Under the pieces are notes generated by a model. It saw only the letters and a program-made list of their open reading frames with translations, searched no databases and had not been told where the DNA came from. A program made the position numbers and the translations under genes. A stretch of 14,601 nucleotides of DNA. Source: an uncultured Eubacteriales bacterium. GTDB lineage: Bacteria; Bacillota; Clostridia; Oscillospirales; CAG-272. The stretch is from positions 1-14,601 of the forward strand of contig CAKSJC010000023.1 in NCBI GenBank assembly GCA_934462885.1, in the 5' to 3' direction. The first letter of the stretch is position 1; each line of letters opens with the position of its first letter. Positions 6,010 through 13,307 of this stretch are shown here, one piece after another.

Positions 6010-8016
6010 ATGCCAAAGACGGGAAAACAAAAAAATGATCTTCGCGGAGTAAAGAAAGAGACTGCCCTCACACTTGCAGTATCGGCGGTTATCGCGGTTA
6101 TCCTTGAGATTCTTCTTATATCTGCAGGCGATATGACTCCCGCTTCGGGAGGGATAGTCGCGCTGATCTTTTATGCCGCCGTTTCTTTTGCAACATACTA
6201 TTTCTTTGAAAAACGAAGAAAGACCAAAACAGGCGAAGAAGCTCTTGCGCCGGTCATGGGACGAATAATGTTTGACGCAGTCGTAAAAATGGACTCTCCC
6301 GTGTTCATATGCGACTCCTCGGAGAGGATAATCTGGTATAATACCGCAACTGAGTCATTAGCGTCCCGAAAAAATAAATTGTACGGAGAACGCGTGTTTG
6401 AGCTTCTCGGCGCAACACTTGCCGACATAAGAAGCGATGTCACGGGAATCGGAACAAAAGTCTACTGCGAAGGAAGAAGTTTCCTTGCAAAATACAGCCA
6501 CATAAAAACCGTCGACGACGATTTCGCACTGATAACAACAGCGGAAACAACCGAACTTGACGCCCTTCATGAAAAAGCATCCGGAGCCGAAGTTGTCGTA
6601 GCTTATATCGTAATAGACAACTTCAGCGAAATGATGCAGTACGACAGTGAACAGTACAGACCTGCCGCCGCACGTATCGATGAGATACTGCGCGACTGGA
6701 GCGACGAGCACGGCGGTATCCTTAAGGAATACGAACGCGATAAGTACATCTTTATCGTCGATTCGCGCTCGCTTTGGGAAATAATCTTAAAAAAATTCGA
6801 CGTTCTCGATCGTGTGCGCGCCGTAAAAGCAGGAGATACTAATCTTCCGCTTACGGTATCTATGGGCGTTTCAAACATCCGCGGCTCATATGAAGAAAAA
6901 GAAAAAGCCGCGCACGCCGCTCTCGATATGGCGCTCCAGCGCGGAGGCGACCAAGCTGTCGTTAAAGGAGACGGTACTATTGACTTCTACGGCGGTGTAA
7001 CAAAGAGCGTTCAGAAGAGAACAAACGTGCGCGCAAGAGTAGTCTCAAATGAGCTTATCTCGGCTATAAAAAACGCATCAAACGTCATTATAATGGGACA
7101 TAAATATGCTGATTTCGATTCGTTCGGCGCGTGCGTCGGTCTTGCAAGACTCTCTATGTACTGCGGAGCGAGGGTTAACATTGTTATAAACCTATCGGAT
7201 CTCAACCTTTCCGGATGCCGCTCAATGCTCGACTCGGAAAACGATTTCCTCGGTATCTTCGTAGGTGCGGAATCGGCTCTCGACCTTCTTGAGACAGATA
7301 CTCTCGTTATCGTTGCGGACGTAAGCAACCTATCGATAGTTGAAGCACCTGAGCTCGCTTCACGTACAGATAAGCTTGCAATAATCGACCACCACAGAAA
7401 AATGGAAGAATTCTCAAAAGAGCCGGACATCGAATATATAGAACCATCCGCTTCAGCCGCATGCGAACTCGTCGCTGAAATGCTCGAACAGGTACTTCCG
7501 AAAGATGAGTTGTCCTCTGCCGAAGCTAACGTGATGCTCGCCGGAATCATGCTCGACACAAAGAGATTTACTAAAAATACCGGCACACGTACATTTTCGG
7601 CAGCTATGTATCTTCGTGACCGCGGAGCGTCTCCCGCAGACGTGCAGGAGCTGTTCTGCGAAAGCTACGACGACTACATCGGCGAAGCAAAATTCCGCAG
7701 AAACGTTGAGATATACCGCAATTCCGTAGCTATAACCGTGGCAACGGACGCGTCCGGTCCCGCAGACCGCATTATCGCCGCTAAAGCCGCCGATAATTTG
7801 CTAATGGTTGAGGGAATAAAAGCGTCGTTTGCCGCAATTGTTATCGGAGATTCTATCCATATCTCCGCACGCTCCTCGGGAAGTCTTAACGTGCAGCTCA
7901 TCCTTGAAGAAATGGGCGGCGGAGGTCACTACGACTCGGCGGGAGTTCAGTGCGACAACATGACCGTTTCGGAAGCTGTCGCGGAATTGAAAAAATCGAT
8001 AGACAGACATATGTGA
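6010..8016 (+). CDS. gdpP: GdpP/YybT-type cyclic-di-AMP phosphodiesterase
   Basis: This membrane enzyme hydrolyses the second messenger c-di-AMP, controlling potassium/osmotic balance and cell-wall stress. The 668 residues show the full architecture: two membrane helices (about 18-40 and 46-66), a PAS-like domain (about 90-180), a degenerate GGDEF-like domain (about 190-325) without an intact GGDEF/GGEEF motif, and a DHH-DHHA1 phosphodiesterase module (about 345-668). The metal-binding and catalytic residues of the DHH part are visible: H364, D368 and D370 in GHKYADFDSFGA, D437, DHH at 460-462, and D516. The DHHA1 glycine motif is GGGGH (636-640). B. subtilis GdpP has HK-x-PD-x-D, so the Pro is Ala here, and its DTH motif reads DVSN; both are peripheral to the metal ligands. 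ATG 6010 follows AAAAGG at 8 nt and the promoter at 5908-5936. It is the first gene of the unit with rplI and dnaB. Confidence 0.93.
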   Translation: MPKTGKQKNDLRGVKKETALTLAVSAVIAVILEILLISAGDMTPASGGIVALIFYAAVSFATYYFFEKRRKTKTGEEALAPVMGRIMFDAVVKMDSPVFICDSSERIIWYNTATESLASRKNKLYGERVFELLGATLADIRSDVTGIGTKVYCEGRSFLAKYSHIKTVDDDFALITTAETTELDALHEKASGAEVVVAYIVIDNFSEMMQYDSEQYRPAAARIDEILRDWSDEHGGILKEYERDKYIFIVDSRSLWEIILKKFDVLDRVRAVKAGDTNLPLTVSMGVSNIRGSYEEKEKAAHAALDMALQRGGDQAVVKGDGTIDFYGGVTKSVQKRTNVRARVVSNELISAIKNASNVIIMGHKYADFDSFGACVGLARLSMYCGARVNIVINLSDLNLSGCRSMLDSENDFLGIFVGAESALDLLETDTLVIVADVSNLSIVEAPELASRTDKLAIIDHHRKMEEFSKEPDIEYIEPSASAACELVAEMLEQVLPKDELSSAEANVMLAGIMLDTKRFTKNTGTRTFSAAMYLRDRGASPADVQELFCESYDDYIGEAKFRRNVEIYRNSVAITVATDASGPADRIIAAKAADNLLMVEGIKASFAAIVIGDSIHISARSSGSLNVQLILEEMGGGGHYDSAGVQCDNMTVSEAVAELKKSIDRHM

Positions 8017-8069
8017 AAACTTATGTATATAAAAACAATAAGAGTATGTAATCGTAATCGGAGGTTAAT

Positions 8070-8516
8070 ATGAAAGTTGTACTTTTAGCGGATGTCAAAG
8101 GACAGGGCAAGAGCGGAGACCTTATAAACGTTTCCGACGGATACGCGAGAAATTTTCTTTTCCCGAAAAAGCTTGCCGTTGAAGCGGACGCCAAGATAAT
8201 GAACGATATAAAAAACAAAGAAGCCGCAAGACTCCATAAAATCGAACTTGAGAAAAAAGCAGCGGCGGAAACAGCGGCAAAACTGGAAGGACTTATTGTA
8301 AAGATAAAGATGCAGGCGGGAGCAGATGGGAAATTCTACGGTTCCGTAACAACCAAAGATGTCAGCGACGCTCTTCTCTCTCAGCACAATATAGAAATAG
8401 ACAAAAGAAAAATTGCTCTTACAGAGCCGATCAAGGCTTACGGCAACTTTACGGCCGACGTAAAACTCTATCCCGAAATAAACGGAAAAATAAACATCCT
8501 CGTTTATTCCGCTTAA
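8070..8516 (+). CDS. rplI: 50S ribosomal protein L9 (bL9)
   Basis: bL9 binds 23S rRNA near the L1 stalk base and spans two globular domains joined by a long helix. At 148 residues it has the normal length. The N-terminal signature is intact: LLADVKGQGKSGDLINV followed by SDGYARNFLFPKKLA (residues 5-35), with the conserved GYARNFL-P. A charged helix rich in Lys, Glu and Ala (about 40-75) leads to the C-terminal domain, GADGKFYGSVTTKDVSDAL and onward. A consensus GGAGG site lies 5 nt before ATG 8070. It starts 53 nt after gdpP, with no terminator between them, and precedes dnaB, the standard Bacillota arrangement. Confidence 0.97.
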   Translation: MKVVLLADVKGQGKSGDLINVSDGYARNFLFPKKLAVEADAKIMNDIKNKEAARLHKIELEKKAAAETAAKLEGLIVKIKMQAGADGKFYGSVTTKDVSDALLSQHNIEIDKRKIALTEPIKAYGNFTADVKLYPEINGKINILVYSA

Positions 8517-8674
8517 GCGCAACGTTTCGGATAATTAACCGGACCGCGCCGAAAAACTACGGCGTACCGTCAGGTAAAATCACACCATAATACCGACGCC
8601 TAATTATGAAAACTCATAAAATAATGCGGTTTGGTAATAAAAAACTAGGATAAAAAACGGAAGAAGGTACAAAA

Positions 8675-10006
8675 ATGAACGCGGAGCTTGATAGGAGAAT
8701 GCCGTTTTCGCTTGAAGCGGAACAGTCTCTTCTCGGATCAATACTGATCAATCCCGCAGCGATGGACGAAATCGCCGCAATTACGTCGGCAGACGATTTC
8801 TATATGCCGGAGCACAGCGAGATCTTCTCGGCAATGCAGTCGATGTACCTTTCAAGCAAAAACATAGACGTAGTTACTCTCATAGAAGAGCTTGTTCAAA
8901 GCGGTACATACGACGAAGCGGGCGGAAGAGAATATTTAAAACTCGTGGCGGAAACCGTTCCGACCGCGGCAAACGCCAAGGATTACGCAAAGATAGTCCG
9001 CGACAAAGCCATACTCAGGCAGCTCATCGCGGCGGGAGAAGATATCGCTGAAGCGGCTTACGCGGGCGACGATACCTCCGAAAATCTCGTTGAATACGCG
9101 GAAACAAAAGTATTCAGAATAGCTGAGGGACGCGAAAATAAAAATTTCACCCACATCAGAGACGCTCTTCTTCATGTACACGAGAGACTGACCAAACTTT
9201 CTCAGGATCCCGAGGCTCTGCGCGGAACTCCAACCGGTTTTGAAGCACTTGATAACGTCATCGTCGGCATGGGAAACAGCGACCTTATTCTGATCGGCGC
9301 GCGTCCCGGTATGGGTAAAACTTCATTTGCGATGAACATAGCGACAGAGGCTGCTATAAAAACAAAAAAAACCGTATGTGTTTTCAACCTCGAAATGTCG
9401 GCGGAGCAGCTTGCTAACCGTATGCTTTCGAGCGAAGCGCAAATCGACAGCTACAAGATGCGCTCGGGAAAACTCGACGGAGAGGACTGGAACGCTCTCG
9501 CACATGCGTCAAGCAGGCTCGCCGAGACGGAAATACTGATTGACGACACACCCGGCATCACGGTAACAGGAATGAAATCAAAGCTGAGGCGCGTGAAAAA
9601 CCTTGGACTCGTGGTAATTGACTACCTTCAGCTTATGCAGGGCGACCGACACAGCGACAACCGAGTGCAGGAAGTCGCAGATATCTCCCGCGGATTAAAG
9701 CTTCTCGCAAAGGAGCTGAACGTACCGATTGTAACATGCGCACAGCTGTCGAGAGGTCCGGAAAACAGACCCGACAAACGTCCTATGCTGTCGGATCTCC
9801 GAGACTCCGGCGCTATCGAGCAGGACGCGGATATCGTAATGTTTCTCTACCGCGACGAATACTATAAAGATGAAACGGCAGAGCAAAGTATAGCGGAAGT
9901 TATCGTTGCAAAAAACAGACATGGCTCCCTTGAAAAAGTAAAGCTCGGCTGGATAGGACGTTACACAAAATTCACAACCCTTGCCCCCGAGGCGCCGGGT
10001 ATGTAA
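8675..10006 (+). CDS. dnaB: Replicative DNA helicase DnaB (DnaC in B. subtilis)
   Basis: This hexameric 5'-3' helicase unwinds the chromosome at the replication fork and recruits primase. The 443 residues show both domains. The N-terminal helical domain (about 8-150) begins PFSLEAEQSLLGSIL. The RecA-like ATPase domain has Walker A GARPGMGKTS (208-217), the catalytic Glu in NLEMS (E240), Walker B LVVIDYLQLM (312-321), the QLSRGPE region (357-363) and RDSGAIEQDADIVMFLYR (376-393). It ends with NRHG (414-417), as in the family. There is no intein. The start follows AGAAGG at 7 nt. A 158-nt gap separates it from rplI; it contains only short weak hairpins, so read-through from the gdpP promoter is likely. 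Tandem terminators follow the stop. Confidence 0.97.
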   Translation: MNAELDRRMPFSLEAEQSLLGSILINPAAMDEIAAITSADDFYMPEHSEIFSAMQSMYLSSKNIDVVTLIEELVQSGTYDEAGGREYLKLVAETVPTAANAKDYAKIVRDKAILRQLIAAGEDIAEAAYAGDDTSENLVEYAETKVFRIAEGRENKNFTHIRDALLHVHERLTKLSQDPEALRGTPTGFEALDNVIVGMGNSDLILIGARPGMGKTSFAMNIATEAAIKTKKTVCVFNLEMSAEQLANRMLSSEAQIDSYKMRSGKLDGEDWNALAHASSRLAETEILIDDTPGITVTGMKSKLRRVKNLGLVVIDYLQLMQGDRHSDNRVQEVADISRGLKLLAKELNVPIVTCAQLSRGPENRPDKRPMLSDLRDSGAIEQDADIVMFLYRDEYYKDETAEQSIAEVIVAKNRHGSLEKVKLGWIGRYTKFTTLAPEAPGM

Positions 10007-10034
10007 AATACACAAGACGCAAGAAGTAAATCGG

Positions 10035-10058
10035 GCGGCGAGAAATCGCCGCTTTTTT
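10035..10058 (+). terminator. Intrinsic terminator after dnaB (GAAA tetraloop, T6)
   Basis: A perfect 7-bp stem, GCGGCGA (10035-10041) with TCGCCGC (10046-10052), is closed by a GAAA loop and followed by six T. It lies 28 nt after the dnaB stop. Confidence 0.85.
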
Positions 10059-10062
10059 CGAT

Positions 10063-10084
10063 AAAAAGCCGGACGGCGCTTTTT
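10063..10084 (+). terminator. Second, weaker tandem terminator after dnaB
   Basis: AAAAAGC (10063-10069) pairs with GCTTTTT (10078-10084) around an 8-nt GC-rich loop, four bases after the first terminator. It probably backs up the first and could also work from the opposite strand. Confidence 0.5.
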
Positions 10085-10214
10085 CATAAAAAAACGATGA
10101 ACTTTGAGAAAAACAGCATTATTCCTCTAAAAATGCTCTCCCTTGCCTAAAACGTCACCGACAACCGTGATGCTAAAACTTATACAATCAAATCATACAC
10201 ATATGGAATTAAAG

Positions 10215-12266
10215 ATGAATCTATTAAATAAAATAAATTCCCCCGACGACATAAAAAGTCTCTCTGACTCCGAAATCAACGTGCTCGCAGGAGATATCAG
10301 GCAGAAAATAATAGAAGTGGTGTCTCAAAACGGCGGACATCTCGCCTCAAATCTCGGTATTGTAGAAGCGACCATTGCTCTCCACAAGGTTTTTTCTTTC
10401 GGGCTCGGGGAAAATAAAGATTCGCTTATCTTCGACGTGGGTCATCAGTGCTATGCGCATAAACTTATAACGGGAAGGTATTCTTCTTTCGAAACCCTGA
10501 GAAAAAACGGAGGGATTTCCGGCTTTACAAATCGCGGAGAAAGCACTTGGGATACCCTTACGGCAGGACACAGCGGAAGTTCCGTTTCGGCCGCGATAGG
10601 GATTGCCGAGGCAATGCGTATAAAAGGAAGCAAAAACTATACGGTAGCGGTAGTAGGCGACGGCTCGTTCACTAACGGAATGATATACGAAGCCCTTAAT
10701 TCTCTTGCGCGTCGCGATATTCGCCTTATCATTGTCTTAAACGATAACGAAATGTCGATATCAAAAAACGTGGGCAGTTTTTCAAATTATCTCTCTCTCA
10801 TAAGAACCGGGGAGGGTTATTTTAAGTTTAAGTTTTACACGAAAAAAATTTTCTCAAAAATTCCCCTAATCGGAATGCCTCTCGTTCGCTTTTCGCGCAG
10901 AACAAGGGATCTTATCAAGCGTCTCACGAACTCGGAAAGCTTTTTTGAAAATCTCGGACTTGAATACATCGGACCCGTAAACGGAAACGATTTCCGACGA
11001 ATGGTAAACGTGTTGGAAGAGGCAAAAACAAAAAACTGTCCCGTCATCGTTCACATGAAAACGAAAAAGGGACTAGGCTTTGCGCCCGCTGAAGAACATC
11101 CCGAAAAATACCACAGTACCTCACCTTTTTCCGTCGGCGAAACAAACTGCGCGAATGGCATAGACGGAGGAACAAACTCGCTCGGCGAAAGTGCAAAAAA
11201 TATAAGCAGTTCGTCAAGCGCATCCGCCGAACCTGAAACAAATGCGGAAACCAACACCTATTCCCATGATATATCTTCCGGCGGAGATTTGAAAAACGCC
11301 GCTTCAAAGCTTTCCGCAACTTTCACAGCCGAGGTATCGCGTTTTCTCTGCGACGCAGCGGACAAAAACGGAAAAATATGCGCTGTTACGGCAGCTATGA
11401 CTGAAGGATGCGGGCTCGGCGAATTTGCCGCTCGCTTTCCGGAAAGATTTTTCGACGTCGGTATAGCCGAAGAACATGCCGTAACTATGGCGGGAGGACT
11501 TGCGATCGGCGGAATGATCCCGTTTGTCGTACTGTATTCCACATTCTCTCAGAGAGTGTTTGACCAACTATGGCATGACATCGTGCTGCAAAATGCGCAC
11601 GTTGTTCTGTTTCTCAGTCACTGCGGTCTCGTCGCGGGGGACGGTGTTACTCACCAAGGAATATACGATGTGCCGCTCTTTTCTACTCTCCCGCAGACTG
11701 AGATATTCTCACCGGATACGCCGGAAGCGTTTGCATATGCCGCGCAGCGCGCTCTAAACGGACGAGGACTTTCGATCGTGCGGTACCCGAAAGGCGCTTT
11801 TGCCGATCACGGAGCAAGAATATTTGAAAAACGCGGAGAGTACAAACTGACACTATTCGGGAACGGTGAAAAAAATGCAGTTATCACATACGGTCGTATA
11901 TCAGAGGATGTATCTGCGGCTCTTTTCGAGCTTGAAGCCGAATGCGGTCTTTCCGCAAAACTTATAGTATTAAATAAAATCTATCCTCTTCCCGATATTC
12001 TTTCGGAAATCTGCGCCACAGAAAAAATAACGGTAATCGAAGAATCCGTAAAAAAAGGAGGGATAGGTGAAAAAATCGCTGCACTCTCCGCAGAAATGAA
12101 GCTTCGCGCCGCCGTTCGTATTCTCGCCATAGAAAAAGATTTTATCCCGAACGGAGATCTATCCTATCTGAAACGTTTTGTCTCACTCGACCGCGAGAGC
12201 ATAAAACTCGCTCTGGCAAGTGAAACGGCTGAAAATCCCGAACAGAGAGATACTTTTTTTCGCTGA
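10215..12266 (+). CDS. dxs: 1-deoxy-D-xylulose-5-phosphate synthase, with expanded linker
   Basis: DXS condenses pyruvate and glyceraldehyde-3-phosphate on thiamine diphosphate, the first step of the MEP isoprenoid route. From ATG 10215 it is 683 residues, against about 620-635 usually. I prefer this start because MNLL-x(7)-D matches the family start (MDLL) and the upstream in-frame codons back to 10143 have no ribosome site; the site here, GGAA at 6 nt, is weak. Landmarks: GGHLASNLGIVEATIALH (40-57), DVGHQCYAHK, cofactor motif VGDG (147-150) with LNDNEMSIS (175-183), AEEH-PEKYH, catalytic E419 in DVGIAEEH, GVTHQG (H480), and RYPKG (523-527). Two oddities: residues about 303-365 form a Ser/Asn/Glu/Ala-rich linker some 40 residues longer than normal, and the DRAG motif that provides a phosphate-binding Arg (R420 in E. 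coli) reads SHCG (468-471). No strong promoter is visible in front; it lies beyond the dnaB terminators. Confidence 0.93.
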   Translation: MNLLNKINSPDDIKSLSDSEINVLAGDIRQKIIEVVSQNGGHLASNLGIVEATIALHKVFSFGLGENKDSLIFDVGHQCYAHKLITGRYSSFETLRKNGGISGFTNRGESTWDTLTAGHSGSSVSAAIGIAEAMRIKGSKNYTVAVVGDGSFTNGMIYEALNSLARRDIRLIIVLNDNEMSISKNVGSFSNYLSLIRTGEGYFKFKFYTKKIFSKIPLIGMPLVRFSRRTRDLIKRLTNSESFFENLGLEYIGPVNGNDFRRMVNVLEEAKTKNCPVIVHMKTKKGLGFAPAEEHPEKYHSTSPFSVGETNCANGIDGGTNSLGESAKNISSSSSASAEPETNAETNTYSHDISSGGDLKNAASKLSATFTAEVSRFLCDAADKNGKICAVTAAMTEGCGLGEFAARFPERFFDVGIAEEHAVTMAGGLAIGGMIPFVVLYSTFSQRVFDQLWHDIVLQNAHVVLFLSHCGLVAGDGVTHQGIYDVPLFSTLPQTEIFSPDTPEAFAYAAQRALNGRGLSIVRYPKGAFADHGARIFEKRGEYKLTLFGNGEKNAVITYGRISEDVSAALFELEAECGLSAKLIVLNKIYPLPDILSEICATEKITVIEESVKKGGIGEKIAALSAEMKLRAAVRILAIEKDFIPNGDLSYLKRFVSLDRESIKLALASETAENPEQRDTFFR

Positions 12267-12313
12267 AAGGAATAAATAACCGGTTAACTCTCTTCGCTAC
12301 TGAAAAAACTGAC

Positions 12314-12348
12314 AAAAAAACAGGGAACTTATCGTTCCCTGTTTTTTT
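12314..12348. terminator. Bidirectional intrinsic terminator between dxs and the convergent lipoprotein gene
   Basis: A perfect 15-bp stem: A7 plus CAGGGAAC (12314-12328) pairs with GTTCCCTG plus T7 (12334-12348) around TTATC. Each strand ends the hairpin in seven T. It lies 48 nt after dxs and 31 nt beyond the stop of the minus-strand lipoprotein gene. Confidence 0.93.
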
Positions 12349-12378
12349 CAGATCAGTTCTTATGTAATTGTATAGTTA

Positions 12379-13221
12379 TTACTCAGCTGCCGAAACTGCT
12401 GTGATGTGCGGGTTAACGCCCTCATACCAGTACAGGAAGCCTTCCATATCAATAACATCGCCGACATTCAACGCCTTAACAGCGGCGTAAACGTCAGTAG
12501 TGTTGTCGCAGAGGTAAGATTCAACCGTGAATGTGTAAGTCTTTCCGTCCTTTGATACGTTGAAGTAAAGATCATCGCCGTCCTGGCCTGAGCCGTCCCA
12601 CTTATAGAGGTAAGCTACATCGTTTCCATCAGCGTCCTTGCTTGCTTCAACTGTCATACCCTTGAAAGATACGAACTCGTTCTGGTGAGCGATTAAATCG
12701 TCTGTGCCGAGAAGAGCCGTAACATCTGCGGGTTCAGCTATAAATGTTTCGCCTTCGATAATCTCGAATGTTGCGTCGATTATTTCAACTTCGCCGGACC
12801 ATTCAGCCTTGTATCCCGTAACCTTAATCTTTGTGCCGGGAACGAGAAGCGCATAGTCTTCTTCGGAGCAAGCCATATTGTAGAGGAAGTATGCGCCGTC
12901 TTTATCCTGTGTATATACGGTTGCCTTATCTTCCCACCATGACTGCTTAGCTTGAACGTATGTTTCAACAACTACCTGTGTGTCGAGGTCAGCGGCAGCA
13001 TATTCTTCATATGTCATAACCTTTGCTTCTTCGGCATCGGGCTTTGTTTCAGAATCGGATTCTTCCTTAGATTCCTCTTTGGACTCTTCCGTTGATTCTG
13101 TATCGGTTATAGATTCGCTGTCTTTTGCGGAGTCGGTCTCTTCACCGTCATTCTTTGCGCAGGAAGCTAAAAGGGATACTGCAAGAATGAGAGCAAGGAA
13201 TAAAGCTAAAAACTTTTTCAT
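12379..13221 (-). CDS. Secreted lipoprotein with two OB-like beta domains, function unknown
   Basis: I do not recognise a named family. From ATG 13221 (AAGGAG about 8 nt upstream) the protein has 280 residues. It has a lipoprotein signal peptide with lipobox LASC, lipid-bearing C21; an acidic Ser/Glu/Thr/Lys linker (about 24-66) with repeated EESK units; and two beta-rich segments. The first (about 82-155) has the strand pattern VVVETYVQ, TVYTQD, AYFLYNM, LVPGTKIKVTGYKAEWSGEVEI. The second (about 183-277) reads EFVSFKGMTVEAS, LYFNVSK, YTFTVESYL, LNVGDVIDMEGFLYWYEGVNPHITAV. The 'G-x-x-V-x-V-x-G' turns and terminal 'I-A-' strands resemble the OB fold seen in secreted ligand- or nucleic-acid-binding proteins (inference). 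It would sit on the outer face of the cell membrane. The upstream in-frame extension to 13287 would displace the signal peptide and is rejected. It has its own promoter and terminator, so it is probably monocistronic. Confidence 0.8.
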   Translation of the reverse strand: MKKFLALFLALILAVSLLASCAKNDGEETDSAKDSESITDTESTEESKEESKEESDSETKPDAEEAKVMTYEEYAAADLDTQVVVETYVQAKQSWWEDKATVYTQDKDGAYFLYNMACSEEDYALLVPGTKIKVTGYKAEWSGEVEIIDATFEIIEGETFIAEPADVTALLGTDDLIAHQNEFVSFKGMTVEASKDADGNDVAYLYKWDGSGQDGDDLYFNVSKDGKTYTFTVESYLCDNTTDVYAAVKALNVGDVIDMEGFLYWYEGVNPHITAVSAAE

Positions 13222-13275
13222 TTTTGTTCTCCTTAAAAATAATTTAAATAAAGAACTGATTCTTTCCCTATAGCA

Positions 13276-13304
13276 ATTATACATCAATTTCGGAAAAAGG
13301 TCAA
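13276..13304 (-). promoter_or_regulatory. Sigma-A promoter of the OB-domain lipoprotein gene
   Basis: Read on the minus strand, TTGACC (13304-13299) and TATAAT (13281-13276) are 17 nt apart, a near-consensus pair. The -35 begins 4 nt beyond the stop of the upstream binding-protein gene. The predicted start near 13269 gives a leader of about 48 nt. Confidence 0.8.
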
Positions 13305-13307
13305 TAT

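Noticed and set aside
10143..10214. Longer dxs start from TTG 10143
   Set aside because: No ribosome site in front, and the added residues do not resemble the DXS N-terminus, whereas ATG 10215 begins the MNLL motif.
12980..13273. 97-codon Ser/Asp-rich plus-strand open frame
   Set aside because: It is the antisense of the acidic repeat linker and signal peptide of the lipoprotein gene, with no ribosome site.
13222..13287. Upstream start for the OB-domain lipoprotein
   Set aside because: It would read through the promoter and leader and bury the signal peptide. ATG 13221 has AAGGAG at good spacing.
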